Source: Botryosphaeria dothidea (lineage: Eukaryota; Ascomycota; Dothideomycetes; Botryosphaeriales; Botryosphaeriaceae). Taken from it: a DNA stretch of 64,000 bases. The DNA is taken from assembly GCA_011503125.2 (NCBI GenBank), contig WWBZ02000007.1, positions 1,612,001-1,676,000 on the forward strand, given 5' to 3'. Positions 1-11,043 of this stretch are shown in pieces. A model generated the notes under the pieces. It had not been told where the DNA came from, did no database searches, and was given only the letters and a program-made list of their open reading frames with translations. Position 1 is the first letter of the stretch. The number at the start of each line of letters is the position of its first letter. Position numbers and translations under genes: made by a program.

Positions 1-2038
1 AATGGACTCCCACAAGAAGCTTTTAAAGGTATGCGCTGAATAGTGAGCATTCTTGCGCGCACATATCTGTATGTACAGCTGCCCGTGATGAATTACGGTA
101 TCATGAGCCTATCTCAGGCTAAAGGGAATGTGCAAGTATCTATCCAATTCACTTTCTTAATCTTTCTCTTACGATATATCTTGTTCCTCTAGGAGGACGA
201 TTCAACACTTGATATTATCTCTTGTTAGTCATCACTCAAATAGTCACCGCCGCAGACCCTAGCCCCTTCGGCTTTTTCAGTAACGCAACAAGAACTGAGG
301 CACGCCCCTGTTCTTATATGATGTCTAAGCTGAAACCCACCAAAAGACTTTTTAGCACACGGTCTCGGGTGCGTCTGTGTGTTTGCTGCGATTAAGTCGT
401 AAATGGCAACTTCCCACAGCCCCTTCTACTAGGAACAAAGTCAAAACATCATCAGCCACGATATGGTCTTGCCAGGAGATACGATGTCTCAGTACTGCGT
501 CGCAGAAGCAAACATTCCTGCCGGATTTCACAGTGTTCTTCCACGGTCATGATATTCCTTCCACCGATCCCGCCGACTGCCATCGCTCGTGCTAGACAAG
601 CTGTAGGCTCTGACGCACATGGCGTATGGACTGCCACCACGTTCACCCCACCGTCCTACATGACTGTCTTCCATCCGGAAGACGTGTTGCCACCACAGAA
701 CTATATTGTGCCAGTCAACATCATGGTTTCGCATTTCATACGCGACCCCCACCACACCGCCTCCGCGGATAGAAGCCTTAAGACCATGGCCACCTACGTC
801 GACGGCACATGCTCCGACAATGTCGCTTCGGGTGGCAATGGCCAAGCGCCGGTGGGTGACCAGTAGCAACAAGCCCATCAAGAACCAAGGCCTCTGGAAG
901 GTGCTGAGTGAGGCCATTGGGAAGTCGGTCGGTGAATGCTGTGAGGTCAGTTTCTGAAGCTGCCGTGGAGGAGTTCAGTAAGCTTTTCGGCTTTGCTTGT
1001 CAGCTGAGAGTCTTGGAATGGCCCAAATGGGGAAGACAATATAATGAATGCAACGTAATCTCGCAGACTTAACAGCTCCGCTAAAAGATAGGAAAAACAC
1101 TTACAGACTTTGATAACGATACAGTCAACTCATCTCTACTTACGGGTGGTTGGATCGGTCATCAATGCAAATTTCAATAATCTGTCTCCACGCCTGTATA
1201 CGGATAAATTCTTCAACGCATCACGCATGGCTGTTGGTTTGTTCTAAGTCCCGGGACTGCTATATGTTCGCGCATGAGGAGTAGTCATTCTCTGATTTGG
1301 GAGTTTCCTTTTTCAAAGCCGCACCAATCTTGACACACTTGATATCCATGTACGTTTCTGGGGTTCCCCAAGTACGCTTTTTCAAGACAACATATCTCCA
1401 CCAGGGACAGGTGCTGAGGGTATGATGCGTGAGGGTGAAATAAGCGAATCCAGACATACCGGTTTTGAATGCCTTTATCCGAGATCTTGGTTGCGGCCTC
1501 CCACTTGTGTCCATTGAGAGCTGCAATCAACGGCATGAACACAGTGGAAATAACTCCACCGGCCTTGGAGGCTTATCAGCCTGGGTCGTCTCTTGATGCT
1601 GACAGTTCTTGTCTTTGTCTTCCTCAGATCCGCTGTGGAGGTTCCAGCGAGATGCTCAAGCTTCGGCTAGTGCATGGGGAAGCCTGGGAGGCAAGGCCAT
1701 CGAAAAGAATCTCACCCCTGGTGCTGCGCCCTACAAACCGGTGTGGAATAACTTCGGGTGCAAGTCCGGGCCGGTTGCTCCGTGGAGCGCACATACGTCA
1801 CTGGTTATCCATCGGGTTCGCTGGATCCTCACCGTCGCATTAGCTTCGCCTACGGACATTCGACAACGCAGTCCTCGTCAGCACTGCCGACACTCCACCG
1901 GGGCCTTTACAGAGGCCGCCTTTCGTGTTGCGCCCGGCTTTGATCTGGACCGCAGGATCAAGTCACCAATTCACCAATTCATCGCCGTCCACTGCACCAC
2001 ATGCCTCGCCGGCCTTGAAGCAAGGTACGCGTTCCAAG
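1..2038. other. Gene-poor stretch, no supported gene
   Basis: Only short open frames on both strands overlap here. A plus-strand frame at 549-866 (105 codons) reads like protein in places but matches no family I know, and it has no joinable exons. I see no tRNA, repeat array or convincing promoter. Together with the helicase relic that follows, this looks like decayed or intergenic sequence. Confidence 0.5.
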
Positions 2039-3438
2039 ATGGCGCCTAGCCACCTCCCGCCCAGTCTGCTTGAGCAGATTGCTGCTTTACATCACGAAAT
2101 GGATACAAACGAAGAGGATGGCAGTTCGATAGCACGTAAGTGGGTCAAATACTTCACCTCCGTTACTTGCTGACCCATCTTAGTGCAAGAGGAGTCGAAC
2201 GTCCGTGGTAAAATCCTAAGCGAAATGGACTCCATCTACGGCACTGCCTACCGCATCATACAACCAAGCCGGCTCAATGAAGTTACCGTTGCCCGGGAGT
2301 ATCTCAAGGCACTGCTCAGCTCGGACGTCACTGTGAATCTGGCGCTGAAAGCTTGGCGGGCAGTGATAATTGCACTGTGCCAGCAACTCCCCCCTTCCAG
2401 CAGATATCCAACTTCGAAAGTCTTTTGGATCCATTCAATTGGGCGCAGGCTCATGAGGGCGGCTGGGATCGGAGATGAAGTGTCAGCAGTCACCGAAGCC
2501 AATCTTGCCGGTTTCGATTCTCAAGTGTCGCCTCAGCTTTCCGCTACTTTGCCAGCAGTCTTTCGGCAGAACATGGCAAAAATTGGATTATCAGAGGACT
2601 ACTCAGAGCTTCAGCAGGCTTTATGCCGCCACCGGCTTGCGGATCATGATCTGATTGTCTCGACTGGTACCCCCTGCCGGAAAGGCATCGGCCGTATGCA
2701 TGACAGTCAGTCTCGCGGCACTGGATCGGAAGCAGCCGAGTGTCAGCATTGTCGACATCAGTGCCACCGTACGAACGCCTGAACTTTGCCCTGGATGACG
2801 AGAAGCCCGTTAGAGGATTGGTCTACCATTACTTCCCGCAGCGGAGGCTGAGTCGGATGTAGGAAGATTTGACAGATCTCCTTCAGATGTCTACCGGCAA
2901 AACCCTCATCTTTGCCGAGACGAGGTCGACGGTCACAGAGATTGGTGTAATGCTCTCGGGTATTCCCAGTGTAGGATATCGACATGGAGATGTGGGTCAA
3001 GAGCAAAGGCAAAAGCTCTTAGATAACTTCGAGGCTGGCACGCTGAAGACATTGGTCACTACCCGAACCATGGCCGATGGAGTTAACGTAGAAGGTGTCA
3101 CTCAAGTCATCCACTACCAATTACTTTCTTGGGATCTCTACGGAGACGTCCTGGACGAGTACATCCAGCGTACAGACAGGGTTGAACATACCTTACAACC
3201 AGCTCGATCATTCGCCTTTTACGATGATTGCCACCATATATTGCTCGGTCGCCTATCCCTTTACCTTGTCAAGATTGGTCAGCAATCTTCTGCGCAGGAA
3301 GTCATGGCCAAGTTCAATCAGAGGCATGCCTTTGGCCCGAAGCTGAAGCCAGAGCCTCTCGGAAATAATGAGCAGAGCCTTGCAACGCCGCAGGAGCAGA
3401 GTTCTGCAAGATCGATTGCGTTTCCATGTAAATATTGA
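2039..3438 (+). pseudogene. Decayed SF2 (DEAD-box-like) helicase
   Basis: The 3' part (frame of 2782-3438) reads as the second RecA-like domain of a DEAD-box RNA helicase. KTLIFAETRSTV is a motif IV region, GYRHGDVGQEQR a motif IVa-like region, and ADGVNVEGVTQVIHY a motif V region. YIQRTDRV stands where YxHRxGRTGR (motif VI) is expected, so the catalytic arginines are degenerate. A TAG stop at 2860-2862 lies in this frame just before the domain. Upstream, a motif I-like TGTPAGKA (about 2662-2687) needs a frame change near 2671-2676. It is followed after only about 25 codons by a motif III-like DISAT (2754-2768), so the Ia-II segment is missing. A possible start at 2039 and an intron at 2138-2182 precede it. 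The frameshifts, stop, deletion and degenerate motif VI all argue for a pseudogene. Exact family (DED1-like or other) is uncertain. Confidence 0.6.
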
Positions 3439-5564
3439 ACATGAAGGACGAGCTAGCAATTTCGATGGGTGATGCCGTACTTTTCCGGCTACGGACTTTA
3501 TTTCATAAGAGCGAGAATTCATTGCTCAAAACATTCAGTGAAGGCGATCGAGCAATGGATCGGATAATAGACACTAGTGCCGAGCCAATTACAACTCATC
3601 TGCCATCCTCAGCTTCAAATAAAGTCAGGGAAGAACTACAGTAGGCTCGCGTCTGATGAGTAGGTAGTCATACGCGGGCATTGCACGATAGGAGCAACTA
3701 TGACATTTTTGCCTGCATTTGCCTCCTTATTGACCCAGAGGGCTCGGTGTCGTGAGAATTCCGGAGCTTGTATGGCTAAATCCGAAAAGAAACGAGTGAA
3801 ATGCTGTGTATGTACGTACCCTTGAAAGAAAAAGTCAGCTAATATCCACAATATAGCTGCAATTCTCGTCTGACCAAAATGCCGTTAATTCAGCCCCTGC
3901 CTTGGAGTAAATTAAGCAGCTGCACGACAAACGCGCTAGCCACAATCCCAGCCAGGGTAGACGAACCCACGCAAGCACCGACAACGATCAATCGCATCAG
4001 GCGGACAGGAGGACCGACCCGCTGGAGCGGGAAGCAACAGGGCGTATGCGAGAGAAAGCGGCCGAGCTAGAGAGCGAGAAAAATGCTAACACGGGGGTGC
4101 CGGCCTGTGCAGCTGCGCAATTGTGGGTAGCATTTGGACAGACCCCGCCGCGCAGGAGGGCGGGGATGGGGACCTCTCGCCGCGATGATCGTATTCCTGT
4201 GCCCTTGAATGCGGCACAGCTCCATTCAGAAAGCCGAGGGATCAATAATCTTTGGGGGCCGGGTTGGAGAGAGCCTGCGAGACTTTCTCCCGGGGTCCGA
4301 GATTGCTGCTGCACTGCGGAACCAGGCATTCGGAACGAATGTATGTACATTAGCCGGGGTGGTTTTGTCGAGATGCCGTGTTGCAGAAAGCATGCTCAAC
4401 ACCAAATTCAGTCTCGCAATTCATGCTTTCAACGCCGCTTCTTCGGCTAAAGCTGGCTCACATGCTCCGGGGAAAAAAAAGCGCAGCGCTTGCAAATCAT
4501 CAAGCGGTGTCGCAGCGGCGAAAAAGCAGACCGCTCACGAGAGAGACGACGTCATGCAGTGCCGGTCAGCGGAGAAAAGAGCGTCGATACGACCGAAATA
4601 TCCACTCGCATTTCTGGCACGGCGGTGAAAATTGCTTTTTCGACCGGGACAATCATGGAGATCGCGATGGACTTTGCTTCTGTGGGCGTCGTTAGCGAGA
4701 GCGATCACTTTTGATTGAGTGGTGGGCCGGGATCAATATCGATTCGCCCTTTCCAGCCGGCTGCTCCGTTCCTGCGTTGTACGCGTTGCAGAGTGGGGGC
4801 CACGGTGATAGGGCGGAGGGGGAATGTGATGAAAAACAGAGGCGGCGCATGCACACATAGGCGGCCCCGGTGTGGCTGCCTGTCAACCCGCCGGTTCGGC
4901 TCGCCGGAAAGGGGTTCTTTCCTAACAAGGATGCCAAAGCCCGCTGCAATCCTGCCTCAACCGATCTGGATGATGACAGATAATAGTAGCATCGCGCTCA
5001 TGTTCTGGGCGCGCGGCAGCTTGGCCTGGAAGTAGCGGCGGGAGGCGCGGAAGCTGCGATTCAATATCCCGCTCACTGCCCGTCAGGTGTGCACAGCACA
5101 TAGATCTTGGTCTGGCCAATCGAGAAATTGGAAAGGCGCTGCCCGTGTGATTCGGCAGACAAGTAGAAGACAGCGGCGGATGGCGTCCATGGGCCATGTT
5201 GACCGCCCGTTGCCCCGCTGCATTGTCATTGGCCTGAGAAACAACCCAACATCGGTGTCGCCGTGATCACAAGGTCTACGGCATCTGAGGCGGAAAGGAG
5301 ATCTCACTGCCTTGAGTTAGCATAGGAAATATGAGGGTTGCATCACTAGGCCCAGCTACGGCGGAGCCAGATGTTCTTCCAAATCTTGGGCGGTGCAATC
5401 TCCGCGCTCATGATGCTCCCCAAAAGCTTATCAAATATCGGTCAACCTGATAGGACTCAGCAAGATCCAAAGTCTAGTCATACATTTTTTTACAGAGGCC
5501 TGCACGCTTAAACCCTATGATACAGCGAATTCAACATGGGCGGAGCTGACATACCGTGTGTGGA
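3439..5564. other. Non-coding stretch between helicase relic and MetRS
   Basis: Overlapping short frames occur on both strands, none with recognisable domains or convincing splice partners. The right end is the 3' flank of the minus-strand synthetase. I see nothing else here. Confidence 0.45.
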
Positions 5565-7635
5565 TCACGCCACGTCTTCTGGTCGATCCAGCTCGTCGAT
5601 CCCAATGGGTGGGAACAGGACTGCTTTCTTCAAATTAACTTTGCTCATGCCGTAGTCCAAATCTTTACAAGCCGCAGCGAACTCGAAGCTTCTCTTCGCC
5701 TTGTCCACCCCCAGCATATCGAGCAACTCCGCTGCCTTGCTTGGCAAGTACGGCTGTAGCAAGATGGCTGTGATTCTTAACGTCTCGGCGCACAAGAATA
5801 TCGTGCGATCAACATGTGGAACATGTTGCTCGGCGATGGCTTCACCGGCATGTTCAGAAGCAGGAACATTCCTTTGAGCTTTGGGTACGAATCTCCAGGG
5901 GGCAGCTTCTTGAAGGAAGCTGTTGGTCTGGTTGGATGCATTGTCAGCCATTGCAAAAGATGCCATTGCGTACCGAAAGCACTTACCTCGTAGACGGCTT
6001 CCATAATCGTCTTCAACCCGCCGCTCACATCAAGGGCTTGCAGCTTCTGCTGGACCGCTCCAGCAAGTCCCTGCAATAGATTGAAGTGCGCGCGTGCCCT
6101 TGCTTGTTGCTCTGTGTTTTTTTTGGGTGAATTCTCTTTGCCAGAGATGACCGCTCTCCTAACATCCCACCCTCTACCTTTCATGATCCTGCTAGCAAGA
6201 TTACCCAAGCCGCCTTGCAGACCCTTCTTGTAGCGCTCCACGACATAGTAGTTGCTGTAATTGGCATCCTGGCTAATACCCCCATCATGTGCAAGGTAGT
6301 AGCGCATGGCATCGGCTCCGAATCTATCCAGGGCGAAGAAAGGGTTCACAACGTTTCCGACCGACTTTGACATCTTCTGACTATTCATGGTCCAATGCGC
6401 AGTTGTGAGCACTCTCTTGGAGATAGGAAGCGAGAGCGCCATCAAGAATGCCGGCCAGTAGATGCAGTGAAAGCGCGTGATGTCTTTCCCGATGACATGG
6501 CAGTCCGGCGGCCAGCCGCTGTTGCCCATCTTTCCAGGAGGCCAAGGGTAGCCAATCTTGGTTGCATAATTTAGCAGGGCATCCAGCCAGACATAGATCG
6601 TTTGGGAATCGTCGTTGGGCACAGGAACTCCCCACGTCAACCTCGAAGTTGGCCGAGATATGGAAAGGTCCTCCAAACCCGAGGAGACAGCTTGAACAAC
6701 GTCGTCCATACGGAATTGTGGGATTATCCAACCAGGATTATTTCGATAGAATTGGAGTAGCCGATCTGTGAAGGCGGACAAACGGAAATGGTAATTGACT
6801 TCGGTGGTCCATTCTACTTCCTTACCAGTCTCGATAGATGCCTAACTTTGATTAGTACAGCTATTGATTTTCTGCGGCTGGGCCGAGCCTACCATGATCT
6901 TACGGCCGGTGGCGGGCTCAACGATGAGATGGACCCCAGAGCTGGGGTAGTATGTTTCATCGCTGACAGAATACCAGCCTTCATGCTTGGAGCTGTAAAT
7001 GTAGCCCCTCTCTTTGAGCAGGTGCTTCGCCACGATCAGCCATTATGCCACATGGAGCCGCTGCAAGAAGGCTGCCTACCCATGCATATTGTACGCCGTC
7101 CTTGTGGGCTTGGTCGGTGGTGCGCACGAAATGCTCGTTCGAGATCAGTCCTTTCGCAGCCAGGTTCTTGGCGGGTCAGCTTCTACGTGGGCTGAGGCAC
7201 AGGAGCTAGCGGTACCTTGAAGACATCGGCGCCCTTATCGCAAAAGGGAAGCGGATCGCTCCCAGCCTTTGCTGCAGCTTGTTGGACTTTCAAGCCATGC
7301 TCGTCGGTGCCAGTGCTCAGGATGGCCTTCGTGCCCTCCAGAACTTGCCATCGTTTGATGATATCGGCGAGGACCATGGTAGAGAGATGGCCGACATGAG
7401 GCGCTGGATGGAAGGCAGTTCAGCATTGAAGTGCAAGCAATTGGGATTGGCGGGCAGTACCGGCATTGACGTAGAAGATAGGTGTGGTGACATAGTATGG
7501 CTTTTCCTCCGACGAGACGGGGGCTGTTGCAAGGGAGCGGCGAGCGACGGGCCGTAGCCTGCATGGTGCGCAGGTCCAGGTAGTGAGGGGGCGGAGAGCT
7601 GGACGCGCTCCAGCGCGGTATATGCTCGAGCGCAT
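5565..7635 (-). CDS. MSM1: Mitochondrial methionyl-tRNA synthetase
   Basis: Charges mitochondrial tRNA-Met with methionine (class I aminoacyl-tRNA synthetase). Six exons on the minus strand: 7461-7635, 7216-7403, 7080-7166, 6893-7024, 5987-6841 and 5565-5927, giving 599 aa in frame. Introns are 49-59 bp. The N-terminus is Arg/Ser/Ala-rich and lacks acidic residues, as in a mitochondrial presequence. The HIGH motif is HVGH, made by joining exons 1 and 2 (VNAAPHVGHLSTMV). It is followed by STGTDEHGLKVQQAA and EGWYSVSDETYYP. The KMSKS loop is intact (NSQKMSKSVGNVV). The anticodon-binding part ends with TLRITAILLQPYLP. An apparent TAA between exons 3 and 4 lies inside the intron at 7025-7079, which has a CTGAT branch site. 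An in-frame ATG 90 bp upstream (7725) is an alternative start. I preferred 7635 because it gives a typical presequence. Confidence 0.93.
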
Positions 7636-8178
7636 TGGAGGAGCGGAAGGGCGTGTCGTGAGAGACGCGCAGCACGCGAAGAGCTGACGTGACGACACCC
7701 AGCCGAGCCGAGCTTCGGCCCGCACTCCCCCCGATCGATCTATCCGTCACTCTCAACCTCACTTTGCCCCCCTCTCTCTTGCGCTGTACCTTTTCCATGC
7801 CTGCAACACCATGCCTGGGGGTGGGAAGCCGACGGCGCCGCACCATGCCGCGAGCCGGTCTCCCCCGGCTATGTAGTGAGTGGCACACCCTATGATCTGT
7901 GCAGCTGCGACTGCGCAACTGTTACTACGCCACAAGGCTATATTCTTGTTCACCAAGGCCTGCTGTTCGTCCAGTGCAAGCGTCCGCCGCCCCAGCTAAG
8001 CCTCCAGCTTCTGCGCTCACCCTTCCACGTGGACATCCCAGCCTACCGGAGCCCCACGCTGCCCTGGCTGAAGGACGCACTTCCCGCGAAATCAACTGTG
8101 CCGATAGCATTGCATTGTCTTGTTCAATTATTGCCTTCTCGTCCCGTCAGTCTCATGTCTGCGACTTGGCTCTGGGCT

Positions 8179-8231
8179 CTATTGAGGACAGCCCGCCGCC
8201 AACCCTCTTTGTATAGAAAATTCTTATTGAG
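8179..8231 (+). promoter_or_regulatory. Distal CTATTGAG / TTATTGAG pair upstream of pheromone gene
   Basis: CTATTGAG at 8179-8186 and TTATTGAG at 8224-8231, about 600 bp upstream of the pheromone start. From memory, CTATTGAG is the motif reported for the alpha-domain mating regulator MAT1-1-1 in Penicillium chrysogenum. That regulator would be expected to control an alpha-pheromone gene. Binding here is inference. Confidence 0.45.
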
Positions 8232-8600
8232 CACTACATCCGGTCATTCTCGCAGACCACAGCAGGCCCCTCCCGTACGGCCAGAACACCATGAATGAAC
8301 TTTCCTACCGTCTTCTTGTCCTGTCCTTTGTCATGATGTCGCCCCGTGTGTTCTGATCTCGACATGATGCTGTCGGAGCACCGCCGTGTGAACGCCACTG
8401 CTACCGCTGACCAGCGCCATTACAACGGGCCATCATCGAGAAGCTGCAAATCGACAACATCCAATGTGTATGATTGACACTGTTGTCGTACGGCATCATT
8501 CAATCCACCAACTGAGGGCCCAGACGGCAAGTCAAGCCAAGTCTCAAGACCTCTCAAAGCACAAAAAGGGCTCTCAGTCGTCATAGAGTGGCTGGAACCC

Positions 8601-8675
8601 TTATTGGCCTTTACATCCTATTGAGAAGCTGTTCTCCCTTATTGAGGAGACGGTCCCTTATTGACGACTATTGAT
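8601..8675 (+). promoter_or_regulatory. Proximal array of five YTATTGRN sites
   Basis: Five related octamers on the same strand: TTATTGGC (8601), CTATTGAG (8618), TTATTGAG (8639), TTATTGAC (8658) and CTATTGAT (8668). The first four are spaced 17, 21 and 19 bp, near two helical turns. Three lie in a repeated CCCTTATTG context. The array sits 40-115 bp upstream of the TATA box. Likely binding sites for a mating-type regulator (alpha-domain MAT1-1-1 or an HMG protein). Function is inferred from position and motif resemblance. Confidence 0.55.
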
Positions 8676-8713
8676 GGAAGGTGGTTCGCCCCCATGGCAT
8701 CCATCGAGAAGCC

Positions 8714-8720
8714 TATATAA
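8714..8720 (+). promoter_or_regulatory. TATA box of pheromone gene
   Basis: TATATAA at 8714-8720, 104 bp before the ATG at 8824. This is a normal distance for a strong regulated fungal promoter with a short leader. Confidence 0.6.
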
Positions 8721-8823
8721 TGTCAGCAATGCCTGGCAGCCCTTTTTCTTTGGTTCATTCAACCGACCGAATACGTCGCTCTTTCTACAAAATCATACTC
8801 ACGTTTTCGACAATATCCTTAAC

Positions 8824-9795
8824 ATGAAGGTTGCTACTCTTCTTCTCGGCTCCGCCATTGCCGTATCCACCACTGTCCTCGCGCAGAAGCCTGACAACGA
8901 GGCCATTTGCGACGAGCCTGGCCAGCCCTGCTATGCCCTTAGGCGCGCCGCTGATGCTGCCGCCTTCGCTCTTGCCTACGCGCAGCCTTGCCAGGGTCCC
9001 GCTCACGCCTGTGCTCTTGCTAAGCGTGATGTTGAGGATTTTGGATTGGTGCTCGACGAGCTTTGGGCCAACTACACATCAACTGGTAAGTCTCATCGAA
9101 AAAAGGCATCCCCCCATACATGTAGCGAGATAAAGCTAACTGAATCCCCTGCAGACGGAAACTCTCTCGACGAGTTCGTCAAGCGCGCTGGAGGCAGCGG
9201 TAATTACTGCCACTTCCGCGGCTCGGCTTGTCCCAAGAAGCGTGCGCCAGAGCCAGAGCCAGAGCCAGAAGCTAAAGGGACCGGTAACTACTGCCACTTC
9301 CGCGGCTCCGCCTGTCCTAAGAAGCGTGCGCCTGAGCCTGAGCCCGAACCTGCAAGCAGGTTCTACTGCCGCTTCCGTGGCTCTGCTTGTCCCAAGAAGC
9401 GTGCACCAGAGCCAGAGCCAGAAGCTAAAGGGACCGGTAACTACTGTCACTTCCGCGGCTCCGCCTGTCCTAAGAAGCGTGCGCCTGTGCCTGAGCCCGA
9501 ACCTGCAAGCAGGTTCTACTGCCGCTTCCGTGGCTCAGTCTGTCCCAAGAAGCGGGATCTCATTGAGACCGAGGAGGGCCCTGTTGATTACAAGTCTCTT
9601 GACTTCTGCCACGACGAAGGCCAGCCGTGCTACAGGTTGAAGCGTGCCGCCGAGGCCATCGCCGAGGCCGTTCTCGCACCAGAGGAGACCGTGAACGAGA
9701 AGAGGGAGGCCGCGCCCGTCTGTACGAGCTGCATCCAGGCTCGTCGTGACCTCGAGGAGCTTTCCAAGGCTGCTGACCTGTTTGTTGCTTCTTAG
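8824..9795 (+). CDS. ppg1: Alpha-factor-like pheromone precursor (multi-copy, Kex2-processed)
   Basis: Predicted secreted precursor of a peptide mating pheromone sensed by a Ste2/PreB-type receptor. Two exons (8824-9085 and 9155-9795) give 300 aa. The 69-bp intron is in frame and stop-free, so read-through adds 23 residues. It starts with a signal peptide, MKVATLLLGSAIAVSTTVLA. Five repeats each end in a KKR Kex2 site: cores YCHFRGSACP (copies 1, 2, 4) and FYCRFRGSACP or FYCRFRGSVCP (copies 3, 5). Spacers are X-Pro/X-Ala dipeptides (APEPEPEPEA), the type trimmed by Ste13-like dipeptidyl aminopeptidase. The two-Cys core around RG is like CX3-GQPC fungal alpha-pheromones. N- and C-terminal pro-regions each hold a CX3-GQPCY segment before a dibasic pair (ICDEPGQPCYALRR, FCHDEGQPCYRLKR). 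A Kex2-processed non-mating secreted peptide (KEP/RiPP type) is the main alternative. Confidence 0.82.
   Translation: MKVATLLLGSAIAVSTTVLAQKPDNEAICDEPGQPCYALRRAADAAAFALAYAQPCQGPAHACALAKRDVEDFGLVLDELWANYTSTGKSHRKKASPHTCSEIKLTESPADGNSLDEFVKRAGGSGNYCHFRGSACPKKRAPEPEPEPEAKGTGNYCHFRGSACPKKRAPEPEPEPASRFYCRFRGSACPKKRAPEPEPEAKGTGNYCHFRGSACPKKRAPVPEPEPASRFYCRFRGSVCPKKRDLIETEEGPVDYKSLDFCHDEGQPCYRLKRAAEAIAEAVLAPEETVNEKREAAPVCTSCIQARRDLEELSKAADLFVAS
9271..9560 (+). repeat. 153-bp tandem duplication in pheromone repeats
   Basis: The segment starting GCTAAAGGGACCGG at 9271 recurs at 9424, a period of 153 bp (51 codons). Each unit encodes one YCHFRGSACP and one FYCRFRGSxCP peptide with their spacers. The two units are almost identical at the DNA level, including synonymous sites, so the duplication looks recent or homogenised. 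Confidence 0.85.
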
Positions 9796-11043
9796 ACGGC
9801 TTGAACCGGCCGAATCTGGATGATTAGCTGCCATGCTCGACTCGATACACCGCGACGCTTTCATTAGGTGTCGTTCTATTTTCAGTCCTTTTCTTTTCTT
9901 GGATACTGGCTTAAATCTTGAACATACAACCGCCACCTTCCTTCACCGCGTTCTCCTGTCAACCACAGCGGCGGGATGGAGTAAACTATTTACCCGCCAT
10001 CTCATTCCACAATTTGGTTTCTAATCAACGACACTACCAGGCCCAGAGACGAACACCCACCCCTCATTCAAAATTGAGTCCGTGACTGGACCCCAAAAAC
10101 CTACCATTGTTGTCATCTGCTAGGTTAGCCCACCTTGGATGATCGTTAGGCAAACTGTTTGGACCTTTACGGTGTGAAAGGGTGAAATTGTTTGGGCGAG
10201 GCCGGCGTTGAGATCATACACCACTTCTGAATAGTAGATCCGATGGTGGTATCAGACGTGTCTGGCCATTTGCCTTTTCTTTCTTGTATCCGCCTCATCT
10301 TACCTTAGCCTAGAATAAATCAATCACCATCTTCGGGCAACTGTGGCTTTTAGTGTTTCTTCTTTCCTATTTTTACTCCACCTACAATTGTCTACGACAC
10401 TAAGATCATCGACATTTTTTATTTGCGTGGCCGTGCTCCTTTGCCAATGTGAGAAATTGAGTACTTGTAAATGCGCTTGTGCATTTTCTTTTGGCCTATG
10501 TCCACAGCACTGGCAACTACTAAGTTGGTGGAAGGCATGCACGCTGGTTTGAGCCGCAACACTTCTCATCATTAGGAAGAGTTGATGTTGAATCACTCTG
10601 CATAATACATTTTGGTATGGCATTATCGCTGTGTATAACGCTAAGAAGACCTCTTTACCCCAGTTTCTAATTCAAGAGTATCTGGTAACAATGCACGATA
10701 TAGCTAGCCAAAGTCCGTTACAAGAAACCATATGCCCCCGTTATCAGACCTGAATGGGTCGTCTTTCTCGAACTTGTGGACTAGAATTCTGTCGCTGAGT
10801 AGCATTTAAGGACTCGCGACATTCGTGCGGGCGAACATCAGTACGAGCTGATGACGCTCGGACGAATGTTCCAAATGTAGCAGGAGAACTGCTGGTACTT
10901 GCAGCCAAGCCACACGTGTCTGTTCTCCGGACCCCGCCAAACCTCCCCACAATCAGCGCTTGCTGAGGTTTGATTTATACATGAACAAACACTTGCCCTG
11001 ATACGTGTAGAAAACTCCAAAAGAATAATCCAATTTCGTACGT
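9796..11043. other. Intergenic, convergent 3' ends
   Basis: Lies between the 3' end of the pheromone gene (+) and the 3' end of BIG1 (-). The longest frames (about 100 codons or fewer) have no recognisable content. Nothing supported. Confidence 0.5.

Larger units (their letters stand above)
7636..8823. other. Intergenic region: MetRS 5' flank and pheromone promoter
   Basis: No gene seen. The left part is the upstream flank of the minus-strand synthetase. The right part carries the TATA box and the TATTGA-type site clusters of the pheromone gene, listed separately. Long frames here are open only by chance. Confidence 0.5.

Noticed and set aside
7025..7079. In-frame TAA suggesting the mitochondrial MetRS is a pseudogene
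   Set aside because: A 55-bp intron with a CTGAT branch site removes it, and the join (GVQYAW to HLLKERGYIY) restores the family sequence.
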